Made by a program: the position numbers and the translations under genes. DNA of 64,000 nt from Chlorobiaceae bacterium (GTDB taxonomy: Bacteria; Bacteroidota; Chlorobiia; Chlorobiales; Chlorobiaceae). The stretch's first letter is position 1, and every line of letters starts with the position of its first letter. The DNA lies in contig JABDHK010000002.1 in assembly GCA_012972835.1 (NCBI GenBank), positions 1 through 64,000 on the forward strand. Direction: 5' to 3'. The notes below the pieces were generated by a model that ran no database searches, was not told the DNA's origin, and was given only the letters and a program-made list of their open reading frames with translations. This document shows positions 15,486 to 23,427 of the stretch, one piece after another.

Positions 15486-18400
15486 ATGTATCTGTCGAAA
15501 ATTGAGCTTTTTGGGTTTAAGAGCTTTGCGCATAAGGTCCGGATAAAGTTTGACAAGGGTCTTACGGCCATTGTCGGGCCCAACGGGTGTGGCAAGACTA
15601 ATGTTGTGGATGCCATGCGCTGGGTACTGGGCGAGCAGAAGTCTTCGCTGCTTCGGTCGGCGAAGATGGAAAACATTATTTTTAACGGTTCAAAAAACCT
15701 CAAGCCTCTCAGTCTTACCGAAGTCTCTCTTACCATCGAGAATACACGCAATGTCCTGCCGATAGAGTATACCGAAGTAACTGTCACCCGCCGACTCTAC
15801 CGCAGTGGGGAGAGCGAGTTTCTTTTAAACCAGGTGAACTGCCGTCTGAAGGATATTCTTGATCTCTTTACCGATACAGGTATGGGCAGCGATGCCTATT
15901 CGGTTATTGAGCTGAAAATGATTGAAGAGATTATCAGCAACAAAAGCGAAGAGCGGCTGAAACTTTTTGAGGAGGCTGCAGGCATATCCCGATATAAACA
16001 GCGCCGTAAACAAACCTTCAAGCTGCTTGAGAGTACTTCAAGAGATCTTTCACGAGTTGATGATCTCCTGGCGGAGGTTGAAAAAAAGGTGAGGAGCCTG
16101 AAGCTCCAGGTAAGAAAAGCTGAAAAACTCAGGGAGCTGAAAAAACAAATTCAGGAAATCGATCTTGCTCTCTCCTGGCTGACCATGGAGGAGCACCGTG
16201 AAAAGCTTGAACCGATGCAGCGCCGTATCAGGGATGAGGAGCTGATAAACCATGCATATGCTGCGAAGATCGCCTCAGAGGACAGCTCCGCACAGGCGAC
16301 AGAGTTGCTGCTGCTTGAGGAGGAGAGCACTCTCTCCGGGATACAGAAAAAGCTTAACGAAAGCAATCAACGGATTCATGCTCTTGAAAAACAATATTTG
16401 CACTATGAAGAGCATCAAAAAAGTCTTGCGACAGAGATTGCTCGAATCAGAACCATCATCAGCGAAAAAGAGCTGAAAATCCGGGAACAGGAGCTCCTTG
16501 AAAGCAAGCTGATGCAGCAGCAACCCGCTTGTGAGGAGGCCTCCAGTAAGCTGCACGCACTCTTTCAAAGCCTTGTTGCTGAACACGACCAGCTCAATAC
16601 AACATTGAAAGATGAGAGAGTTGAACTTGCCCGGGAACGCAGGTTGAGTGCAGAAGCTCAAAGTGCGGCCAACCAGCTCACCTTGACAAAACACACTCTT
16701 GAATCAAAGAAAGAACATCTGCAAACAACTGTTGAACGGCTTGAAATAAAGAAAGTGGCCATTCTTGACAAACTGAGTGCCTCCCGAACAACTGAACAAG
16801 AGTTAACGGAAGAGATAAGAAGCAAAACCGCAGAGATTGCCGAAGCAAAACTTAGGGAGAGAGCGTTACGGGAAGAGCAGGAGAGAGTGACCAGGCGCAT
16901 CGAGGAAGCAAAGGAGAGAGTTCTTGTCTTGAGATCAAGCAAAGATAAAGTGCATAACCAGATTTTGCTTGCCAATTCAATCCTCGATAATTTTGAGGGG
17001 ATGCCTGAAGGGATTGGATTTCTGGAAAAACAAAAAAATGGAAACCCGGGGCTTGGTTGCATGTCGGACCTTCTCACGCTTGAGAGTTCCTACAAAAAAG
17101 CGGTCAATGCCGCGCTTGGCGAGAGCATGAGCTACTATGTGTGTCAGTCGCTCAGTGAAGCCAAGGAGGGAATCGGCCATCTCACCCGTTCAAACAAGGG
17201 AAAAGTTAATTTTCTTGTGCTCGATCTTGTTGCCCGAATGCCTGCAGGCCACTACCCTGAGATCAGTGGAGCAAAAAAAACCCTTGAGCTTCTTACCTAT
17301 CCCCCGGAGCTGCATGATGCACTTCTCCTGATGCTTGACAAAAGTTATATCGTGTCGGATCTCGAAACAGCAGAATCTCTTGCCCTCAGCAATCGCGACT
17401 GCTCATTTGTCACCCTTGAAGGAGAAACTTTTGCCGGAAGAGGCATACTCTTTGGAGGAAGCTCAAAAAACAATGAGGGGTTGCGACTTGGTAAAAAAGC
17501 CGAACGTGACAAGCTGCAGCAAGAGCTTTCGGCCATTGAGCAGACAAGCAAGGATGAGGAGAAAAGTCTTCTGCAACTGCGCAATGAGCTTGCCTCAATT
17601 CAAGTCAGTGAACAACAGAGGGTGATTGAGCGGCTTGCGGCTGAACTTGGAGGAGTGGAAAAGAGGTTTGCACGGCTTGAGGCTGAAGAGAGCGAAAGAA
17701 AGCGTGACGTAGCTCAGACCGGAGAGGAGATTGCCTTAATAGTTCAGCAGAGAGATGCTTGTGAAGCCGAACTGATCAGGCTTCTTCCAGCAATTACAAT
17801 CACTCAATCGAAGAGCGCACTTTGCGGGAAAAAAATCAGGCAGATGCAGGAGAGCCTTACAACCCTTGAAAGCCGTCATCATCAGTTCAGTCTTGAAGTT
17901 CAAGCCAGTCAGAGCCGCTACAAGGATGCTCTTCATGAGCTTGAAAAACTGAGCATAACCATAGCTGCCTGCAGAGAGAACCGGCTTTTACTCAATAATG
18001 AGATCCGGAAACTAAACAACGAGATTGAAAGCGCTGAAAAGAAAAAACAGATAAACAGCCAGGCTGCAACACAATTAAAAGTGGAACTTGATGCGCTGTT
18101 GATTGCCGCAGCTGAAGAGCAGAAAGATCTCAACGAGATGGAATCATCATACCGGGAAAATCAGGCCCGACATCATGAAAGCCAGGCATCCCTCAGGGAT
18201 CTCCGACGGAAATATGAGATCGGCCAGCAACTGCTCTCAACACTCAACCACGAACGTATTCAACATGAGCACGCACTCGACCATCTCTTTACTGAGGCTA
18301 AGGTTAAATATAACTGTGACCTGGCCTTGATGGCCGAGCCGGAGAGTACAGACTCATTCGACCGGAAAGCTGAACAGCAAAAGCTTGAACTTCTTTCCAG

Positions 18401-19022
18401 GCAGCGCGAACAGTTTGGCGCGGTTAATGAGCTGGCGCTGGAGGAGTATGAAGGAGAGAAAGAGCGATTTGATTTTCTGAGTGAACAGAAAGAGGATCTG
18501 CTCAGCGCCGAGAGACAGCTGCGAACGACGATTGAAGAGATTAACAAAACCGCTCTGGAGAAATTTAACGAAACCTTCCGGGCAGTGAGAAAAAACTTTA
18601 TTGGGATTTTTCGGGAGCTCTTTGAGGCAGAGGATGAAGTGGATCTGCTCATTCACGCAAGCGAAGACCCCCTTGATGCCCATATAGAGATCGTAGCCAA
18701 ACCGAGAGGAAAAAAACCTCTCTCCATAGAACAGCTCAGCGGTGGAGAAAAGGCGCTGACCGCTCTTTCACTCCTCTTTGCCATCTATCTCGTTAAACCA
18801 AGTCCCTTCTGTATTCTTGACGAAGTTGACGCGCCGCTGGACGATGCCAATGTCACCCGGTTTATTAAACTTCTGAAAAAATTTGAGAATAACACCCAAT
18901 TCATTATTGTTACGCACAACAAAAAAACCATGGCATCCTGCCAGGCGCTCTACGGGGTTACCATGGAAGAGGAAGGGGTTTCGAAACTGATCCCCGTTCG
19001 ACTTGAAAAAATAAGGGGTTGA
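15486..19022 (+). CDS. smc: Chromosome segregation ATPase SMC
   Basis: 1178 residues, the full length for bacterial SMC. The N-terminal head carries Walker A GPNGCGKTNVVDAMRWVLGE (about 31-50). Two long coiled-coil arms (about 170-495 and 680-1010) flank a hinge (about 500-670, with SDLLTLESSYKKAVNAALG and AGRGILFGG). The C-terminal head has the signature LSGGEKALTALSLLFA near 1083 and Walker B/D-loop CILDEVDAPLDDANV. It organises and segregates the chromosome with ScpA/ScpB; scpB is at 29685-30326 and scpA was not found in this window. It opens at the ATG at 15486 after a weak ribosome binding site, 81 bases after folP. Confidence 0.97.
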   Translation: MYLSKIELFGFKSFAHKVRIKFDKGLTAIVGPNGCGKTNVVDAMRWVLGEQKSSLLRSAKMENIIFNGSKNLKPLSLTEVSLTIENTRNVLPIEYTEVTVTRRLYRSGESEFLLNQVNCRLKDILDLFTDTGMGSDAYSVIELKMIEEIISNKSEERLKLFEEAAGISRYKQRRKQTFKLLESTSRDLSRVDDLLAEVEKKVRSLKLQVRKAEKLRELKKQIQEIDLALSWLTMEEHREKLEPMQRRIRDEELINHAYAAKIASEDSSAQATELLLLEEESTLSGIQKKLNESNQRIHALEKQYLHYEEHQKSLATEIARIRTIISEKELKIREQELLESKLMQQQPACEEASSKLHALFQSLVAEHDQLNTTLKDERVELARERRLSAEAQSAANQLTLTKHTLESKKEHLQTTVERLEIKKVAILDKLSASRTTEQELTEEIRSKTAEIAEAKLRERALREEQERVTRRIEEAKERVLVLRSSKDKVHNQILLANSILDNFEGMPEGIGFLEKQKNGNPGLGCMSDLLTLESSYKKAVNAALGESMSYYVCQSLSEAKEGIGHLTRSNKGKVNFLVLDLVARMPAGHYPEISGAKKTLELLTYPPELHDALLLMLDKSYIVSDLETAESLALSNRDCSFVTLEGETFAGRGILFGGSSKNNEGLRLGKKAERDKLQQELSAIEQTSKDEEKSLLQLRNELASIQVSEQQRVIERLAAELGGVEKRFARLEAEESERKRDVAQTGEEIALIVQQRDACEAELIRLLPAITITQSKSALCGKKIRQMQESLTTLESRHHQFSLEVQASQSRYKDALHELEKLSITIAACRENRLLLNNEIRKLNNEIESAEKKKQINSQAATQLKVELDALLIAAAEEQKDLNEMESSYRENQARHHESQASLRDLRRKYEIGQQLLSTLNHERIQHEHALDHLFTEAKVKYNCDLALMAEPESTDSFDRKAEQQKLELLSRQREQFGAVNELALEEYEGEKERFDFLSEQKEDLLSAERQLRTTIEEINKTALEKFNETFRAVRKNFIGIFRELFEAEDEVDLLIHASEDPLDAHIEIVAKPRGKKPLSIEQLSGGEKALTALSLLFAIYLVKPSPFCILDEVDAPLDDANVTRFIKLLKKFENNTQFIIVTHNKKTMASCQALYGVTMEEEGVSKLIPVRLEKIRG

Positions 19023-19041
19023 GAGAGCTACAGGAGACGAT

Positions 19042-19743
19042 ATGCTGAAAAAACTTGTGTTATTTGATATTGATGGAACGTTGTTAACTGTGAACAGTAT
19101 CAATCGCCGCATCCTGGCAGATGCCTTGAAAGAGGTCTATGGTACTGAAGGAAGTACCAGCACTCACAATTTCGCCGGCAAAATGGACAGTGTCATTATT
19201 TATGAGGTTCTGCAAAGTGTCGGGGTGAGCGATAGTGTGATTGCTGAGAAATTTGACAAGGCCAAACAAACCTATATTGAGATGTTTCGCCTGCACGCCA
19301 GACTTTCAGACATCATCCTGATGGATGGCATACGGAATCTCCTTGATGAGCTTTCAGCACATTCTGAAGTGATGCTTGGCCTCCTGACCGGAAATTTCGA
19401 AGCATCAGGTCGACAGAAATTGCTACTTCCCGAAATAAACCATTACTTTCCATTCGGCGCCTTTGCCGATGATGCAGGGAGCCGCAACGAACTTCCTCCG
19501 GTGGCTGTTGAAAAAGCGTACCAGCTCACCGGCAGAAGATTTTCAGAAAATGATATTATCATTATTGGTGATACGGAACATGATATCGCCTGCGCAAGGG
19601 TTCTGAACGCGAAGTCTATTGCCGTGGCGACCGGCACCTACTCTGCGGAAGAACTGAAAAAGCACAATCCGCATGTCCTCTATGAAAACTTAACCGAGAC
19701 ACCTATTGTTATGAGTGAGATCCTTAAATCTTCAATTAATTAA
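19042..19743 (+). CDS. HAD-superfamily hydrolase, phosphoglycolate-phosphatase-like
   Basis: 233 residues. Motif [10 protein letters not shown] (8-16) gives the nucleophile aspartate and acid/base aspartate, LGLLTGNFE contains the motif II threonine, and [13 protein letters not shown] is motif IV with the metal-binding aspartates. The helical cap (about 20-100) is of the Gph/PGP type. Such enzymes dephosphorylate 2-phosphoglycolate or nucleotides; the substrate here is unproven. It starts 19 bases after smc with an AGGAGA ribosome binding site and is followed within 11 bases by nusB. Confidence 0.85.
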   Translation: MLKKLVLFDIDGTLLTVNSINRRILADALKEVYGTEGSTSTHNFAGKMDSVIIYEVLQSVGVSDSVIAEKFDKAKQTYIEMFRLHARLSDIILMDGIRNLLDELSAHSEVMLGLLTGNFEASGRQKLLLPEINHYFPFGAFADDAGSRNELPPVAVEKAYQLTGRRFSENDIIIIGDTEHDIACARVLNAKSIAVATGTYSAEELKKHNPHVLYENLTETPIVMSEILKSSIN

Positions 19744-19753
19744 CTGCTCTTTT

Positions 19754-20269
19754 ATGAAGACCTACCGACGTCAAATTCGTGAAAAGATTTTACAGGCTCT
19801 CTATACCATTGAAATCAGGGATACTGATATAGATTCTGCTGCAGGCTGGCTTTTAACCGAAGAAATTCTTGCGGATGCCAATGCTATGAAGTTTTTCAAT
19901 ATGCTGCTGAAAAACATCAAGGAGCATATGGAAGAGATTGATCGCTACATTGTGAAGCATACGTTTAACTGGGATATGAGCCGTATTGCGATTATTGATA
20001 AAAATATCATTAGGATGGCCCTCACGGAAATCCTCTACTGTGAGGATATTCCACCAAAGGTGTCGATCAATGAAGCTATTGAAATTGCAAAAAAATTTAA
20101 CAGCACCGACAAGAGCAGCAAGTTTGTCAATGGCATTCTTGACGCAATTTTTAATGATTTGAAGGCTGAGGGCAAAGTCCACAAAAACGGAAGGGGCCTG
20201 ATTGACCAGTCGGTTGCAAAGCTGCAGAAAACAGAGAGTGATATTGAGAAAACAGAGATAGATAGCTGA
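19754..20269 (+). CDS. nusB: Transcription antitermination factor NusB
   Basis: 171 residues from [20 protein letters not shown] at 19754; the frame extends upstream to 19715 but that part overlaps the phosphatase gene. NusB is an all-helical RNA-binding protein that with NusE (S10) binds boxA of rRNA leaders to prevent early termination. Family marks are RxxIRExxLQALYxxE near the start, [37 protein letters not shown] and [11 protein letters not shown] Lys/Glu-rich tail of about 25 residues follows the usual end. It lies in the smc-HAD-nusB-nth run. Confidence 0.95.
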   Translation: MKTYRRQIREKILQALYTIEIRDTDIDSAAGWLLTEEILADANAMKFFNMLLKNIKEHMEEIDRYIVKHTFNWDMSRIAIIDKNIIRMALTEILYCEDIPPKVSINEAIEIAKKFNSTDKSSKFVNGILDAIFNDLKAEGKVHKNGRGLIDQSVAKLQKTESDIEKTEIDS

Positions 20270-20275
20270 GAGGAG

Positions 20276-20914
20276 ATGAAAAAGAGTCCTACAGAAAAAA
20301 TTGTTTTTCTCAACGAGGTGCTTGGCACTGCATACCCGAATCCGAAGAGCGAACTGCAGTTTGACACCCCTTTTCAGCTGCTTGTAGCCACAATTCTGGC
20401 AGCGCAGGCAACCGACAGGCAGGTTAATATCATTACAAAAGAGCTCTTCAAGTGTGCGCCGGATGCCGAAAGCATGAGCCGACTGGAGCTTGACACAGTT
20501 AAAAGCCTTGTTCGCTCAATCAACTATTACAACAACAAGGCTAAAAACATCCTTGAAGTAAGCCGGATCGTTATTGAGCGTTTTCAGGGAAATGTCCCTG
20601 AAACAAGGGAGGAGCTTGAAAGCCTGCCGGGAGTAGGAAGAAAAACTGCGAATGTTGTTTTAAGCAACGCTTTTCATCAGGCGGTTATGCCTGTCGACAC
20701 CCATGTACATCGTGTTTCAAACAGGATAGGCCTGGTCACTACCGTTAAACCAGAACAGACAGAAACGGAATTGATGAACATCATTCCCGAAACATGGGTT
20801 ATCGACTTTCATCACTACCTGCTCCTGCACGGGCGCTACACCTGCAAAGCCAAAAAGCCCGACTGTGCACACTGTGCCGTCAGCAGCGTCTGTGATTTTC
20901 TCGCAATAAGCTAA
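20276..20914 (+). CDS. nth: Endonuclease III
   Basis: 212 residues. It is a DNA glycosylase/AP lyase that removes oxidised pyrimidines. The helix-hairpin-helix is LPGVGRKTANVVLSNAF, with the catalytic lysine in GRKTA and the catalytic aspartate in MPVDTHVHRVSNRIGL. The C-terminal 4Fe-4S cluster cysteines are seen as CKAKKPDCAHCAVSSVC (spacing C-x6-C-x2-C-x5-C). It begins 6 bases after nusB. Its stop overlaps that of the convergent gene by 4 bases (20911-20914). Confidence 0.96.
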   Translation: MKKSPTEKIVFLNEVLGTAYPNPKSELQFDTPFQLLVATILAAQATDRQVNIITKELFKCAPDAESMSRLELDTVKSLVRSINYYNNKAKNILEVSRIVIERFQGNVPETREELESLPGVGRKTANVVLSNAFHQAVMPVDTHVHRVSNRIGLVTTVKPEQTETELMNIIPETWVIDFHHYLLLHGRYTCKAKKPDCAHCAVSSVCDFLAIS

Positions 20915-21378
20915 CCGAGTTCAACTTTACGGTCAACAGCATAGATCCACTCCCCCTCCGGGCGCTGCCGATTGCCGGCCCATAGTTCAAACGTAACACC
21001 TTTTTCTGTTGAAATATGAGAGGTAAAAATTTCAACCTGGTAGAAGAGCTCATCAAGAAGATCATCCCAAACATTATCAAGAGTAAATCCCTCATCTACA
21101 TAGGCCTGACCGGGCTGTAATGTACGGGAAGTTTGATCGTCCGACTGAAAATAGTCGCTGATATAGATAAAACTGTCGGGCATTAGAAAACCACCCCTGT
21201 AGGTACCACGTGGACGCTTTACACCGGGAACCTCAATCCAGAATTCAAGCTGGGTCTCTGCAGTGAGCTTGCCGTCAGCCGAAAGCTTTTCAAGCAACTG
21301 CTGTGCGGTTTGACGAATGAGTGCTTTATTATCGGCGGATAGCTCATTCATTTTAAAGTCAGGAGTGTGATCTCGCAT
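20911..21378 (-). CDS. Hypothetical protein, unknown family
   Basis: 155 residues, not recognised. It is soluble, acidic and rich in aromatic residues, with no signal peptide or membrane segment. The first third (LSADNKALIRQTAQQLLEKL) is helical; the rest reads as beta-strand rich (TQLEFWIEVPGVKRPRGTYR, MPDSFIYISDYF, FELWAGNRQ). Coding sense is supported by good amino-acid composition and by the tight 4-base convergent overlap with nth. M10 at 21351 is an alternative start. It could be a lineage-specific protein of green sulfur bacteria. No function is proposed. Confidence 0.65.
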   Translation of the reverse strand: MRDHTPDFKMNELSADNKALIRQTAQQLLEKLSADGKLTAETQLEFWIEVPGVKRPRGTYRGGFLMPDSFIYISDYFQSDDQTSRTLQPGQAYVDEGFTLDNVWDDLLDELFYQVEIFTSHISTEKGVTFELWAGNRQRPEGEWIYAVDRKVELG

Positions 21379-21445
21379 GTTCTTGAAGAGTAAGTTGTTA
21401 GAGGATGGCCTTTAGAAATATACGGTTCTTTTGGGAGAGCCAGAA

Positions 21446-21486
21446 ATTTTATAGGAGCTATGAGACCTATAGGACTTATGGGACTT
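21446..21486. repeat. TATAGGACTTAT-family short repeat cluster
   Basis: Reads as degenerate tandem units of ATAGGAGCTATGAGACC and TATAGGACTTATGGGACTTATA between the hypothetical gene's upstream side and the end of pabC. The same motif occurs near 841-853 and 43905-43942. Confidence 0.6.
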
Positions 21487-22294
21487 ATAAAAGATTATTG
21501 CTGGTGAATAGGGCTGGCCTTAGACCGCGGACTGAGTTGGCTGTGTAGATTGTGTCGGCTGAGAGGAGATCGGGGAGAGTCAGGGTTTTTTCTTGGGCGA
21601 AGGTACGGGTGACGAGAAAGTATTGGCGGAAAATGCCGTTCAAAAGGCCCGAACTTACCGGCGGAGTGAAAAAATGGTGGCCTTGACGGATAAAGAGATT
21701 GCTTATTGCCCCTTCGGTCAACTCTTCGCGCTCATTCATGAAAAGCACTTCATCATACCCTTTTTCTCTGCCCAGGCTGTAACTGCGGTTGTAGAGTTCC
21801 CGCTTTGTGGTTTTATGATAAAGGAAGGGGTGCGATGAGTTGGTTCTCTCTACGGCAAGGCAGAGGCGAAGTGGTACGCAAGGATTGAGCAGTTCAACAT
21901 GTTCATAGCTGACAGTGAACTCCCCCTGAAATGATAGGGTAAGTTTGACCTTAAATCGGGTGCCCAAATGACGCAGCTCCTCTTCAAGCTGGGTCAAGAT
22001 GAGAGTTGCGGTGCTTTTGTTACAGGGAAAACTGAAGACGCTGGCTGATGATCCAATGCGGTCAAGATGCTCTTCAAGCCAGAGATAACCTCCTTGCCAA
22101 AGAATGCTTTCAAAAAGATCAAAATGTGTATCGCTGGCATCTGTAAGCATTTTTGCCTTGAGCTGGCGATCAAGATGCTCTTCAGGCCAGAGATAACTTC
22201 CTTGCCAAAGAATACTTTCAGGGAGATCAAGATGTGGATTCATCTGTAAGAATTTTTGCCTTGAGCTGGCACTCCCGGTACTCCTCTTGAGCAT
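21485..22294 (-). CDS. pabC: Aminodeoxychorismate lyase (class IV aminotransferase fold), start uncertain
   Basis: PLP-dependent lyase releasing p-aminobenzoate and pyruvate from 4-amino-4-deoxychorismate. The fold-type IV pattern is seen: FESILWQGGYLWLEEHLDRI at the true domain start, YHKTTKRELYNRSYSLGREK with the PLP lysine region, EVLFMNEREELTEGAISNLFI, and TPPVSSGLLNGIFRQYFL. The longest frame gives 269 residues, but its first 68 bases overlap pabB. ATGs at 22243 and 22150 are alternatives; 22150 (221 residues, weak AAGG upstream) would give a normal domain start. The N-terminal region is duplicated: LPESILWQGSYLWPEEHLDR, then LFESILWQGGYLWLEEHLDR. The gene looks like the split-off C-terminal half of an ancestral pabB-pabC fusion. 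It is translated in the +1 frame relative to pabB. Confidence 0.85.
   Translation of the reverse strand: MLKRSTGSASSRQKFLQMNPHLDLPESILWQGSYLWPEEHLDRQLKAKMLTDASDTHFDLFESILWQGGYLWLEEHLDRIGSSASVFSFPCNKSTATLILTQLEEELRHLGTRFKVKLTLSFQGEFTVSYEHVELLNPCVPLRLCLAVERTNSSHPFLYHKTTKRELYNRSYSLGREKGYDEVLFMNEREELTEGAISNLFIRQGHHFFTPPVSSGLLNGIFRQYFLVTRTFAQEKTLTLPDLLSADTIYTANSVRGLRPALFTSNNLL
22058..22268 (-). repeat. Imperfect tandem duplication (103 + 108 bp) at the pabB/pabC junction
   Basis: Unit 1 is 22268-22166 (103 bp), unit 2 is 22165-22058 (108 bp); both start CAGCTCAAGGCAAAAAT and end with GAGCATCTTGA followed by TCGC or CCGC. They encode the same segment, but unit 1 lacks 5 bases where unit 2 reads GCCAGCGATACACATTTTG. 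That shift brings in the TGA that ends pabB at 22229-22227. Confidence 0.93.
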
Positions 22295-23426
22295 CAGAGT
22301 CCCACACTATGCCACTTCCCGAGCCATAGAGAGCTTCCCCGCCAGACAGATCAATGGTCCTGATCGCTACATTAAAAAGCATGTCGAGATCAGGTGTTAT
22401 AAAACCGATCGCCCCTGTATAGATACCTCTTGGTTCAGTTTCAAGGGATTGTATCCATTTCATGGCCTTTATTTTAGGTGCTCCCGTTATTGAGCCTGAT
22501 GGATAGAGCGCCTTGAACAGCTCATATAACCCAACATTTTCCCTCATTTCACCACGAATTGTTGAAACCATCTGATGAAGGGTCGGGTAGGTTTCTGTTG
22601 CAAACAATTTTTCGGTCTCAATCGAACCGGGGCGGCATATCCTGCCAAGGTCGTTGCGCAACAGATCGACAATCATGAGATTTTCTGCAAGGTTTTTTTT
22701 GCATCGAGCCAGTTCCTCTCTCTGTCGGCAGTCCTCTTCAATAGTGCTACCTCTCGGAGCAGTTCCCTTCATCGGCCTGGTTTCAATAACTGAACCGCAT
22801 TTCGAAAAAAAAAGCTCGGGAGAAAACGAAAGGATGGTGCGTTCCCCGCAATTGAGGAGTGCAGTATATGATGAGGGTTGTGAGCCTCTCAATCCACGAA
22901 AAAGAGCGGGCGCAGAGCCATTGAAAGTAAAACGGTAACGCCCGGTAAAATTAACCTGATAGAGACTGCCTGCGGCAATTTGCATCTTGATCAGCTTTAT
23001 CTTCTCTGCATACTCCTCCCAGGAAAGGTTTAGCGATACAACACCAGGAGAAAGTGTAAGTTGTTCAGAAAAGAGCTTTTCAACCACACTCTCCGAACAA
23101 TGCTCCGGCTCCCGGTAAACCCCAAACCAGGCAAGTGGCAAAGAGTGAGATGTTGCAGATTCGGCAGCAAAAAGAGCCTGCTCAAAGCCATAGCCAACCT
23201 CATAACTCAACCATCCGGCGAGATAGTACCCTTCGGCAAGTTTTTTCTCAAGCGTCTGAAAAAAGCACTCCAGCCCGGAGAGAGAGAAAAGAGAGACTAC
23301 CTCCACAGGATCTGAAAAAAGCAGCGCCCCAACATTGAACCTTTTACAGAAAGCCGATTCAAACCAGAGCGAACCATCCTTTACAAGAGAATCGGCAAGC
23401 AGTTCATTGGTTGTCGATCCTTTCAT
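22227..23426 (-). CDS. pabB: Aminodeoxychorismate synthase component I
   Basis: 399 residues of the chorismate-binding (anthranilate synthase I) family; it aminates chorismate with ammonia from PabA-type glutaminase. Signatures are YQVNFTGRYRF, SFSPELFF, IETRPMKGTAPRG, NLMIVDLLRNDLGRICRPGS, VSTIRGEM and SGSITGAPKIKAM, ending with GIYTGAIGFI and YGSGSGIVWDSD. The C-terminus ends in REYRECQLKAKILTD plus five residues, where fused PabB-PabC proteins would continue into the lyase; here a TGA inside the first copy of a tandem repeat ends it. It starts one base after the ppx/gppA stop codon. PabA was not seen in the window. Confidence 0.94.
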   Translation of the reverse strand: MKGSTTNELLADSLVKDGSLWFESAFCKRFNVGALLFSDPVEVVSLFSLSGLECFFQTLEKKLAEGYYLAGWLSYEVGYGFEQALFAAESATSHSLPLAWFGVYREPEHCSESVVEKLFSEQLTLSPGVVSLNLSWEEYAEKIKLIKMQIAAGSLYQVNFTGRYRFTFNGSAPALFRGLRGSQPSSYTALLNCGERTILSFSPELFFSKCGSVIETRPMKGTAPRGSTIEEDCRQREELARCKKNLAENLMIVDLLRNDLGRICRPGSIETEKLFATETYPTLHQMVSTIRGEMRENVGLYELFKALYPSGSITGAPKIKAMKWIQSLETEPRGIYTGAIGFITPDLDMLFNVAIRTIDLSGGEALYGSGSGIVWDSDAQEEYRECQLKAKILTDESTS

Positions 23427-23427
23427 C

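Noticed and set aside
22227-22294. Programmed ribosomal frameshift joining PabB to PabC
   Set aside because: The shift needed is +1, the local AAAAA run suits -1 slippage better, and the tandem duplication explains the break without recoding. Translational coupling is simpler.
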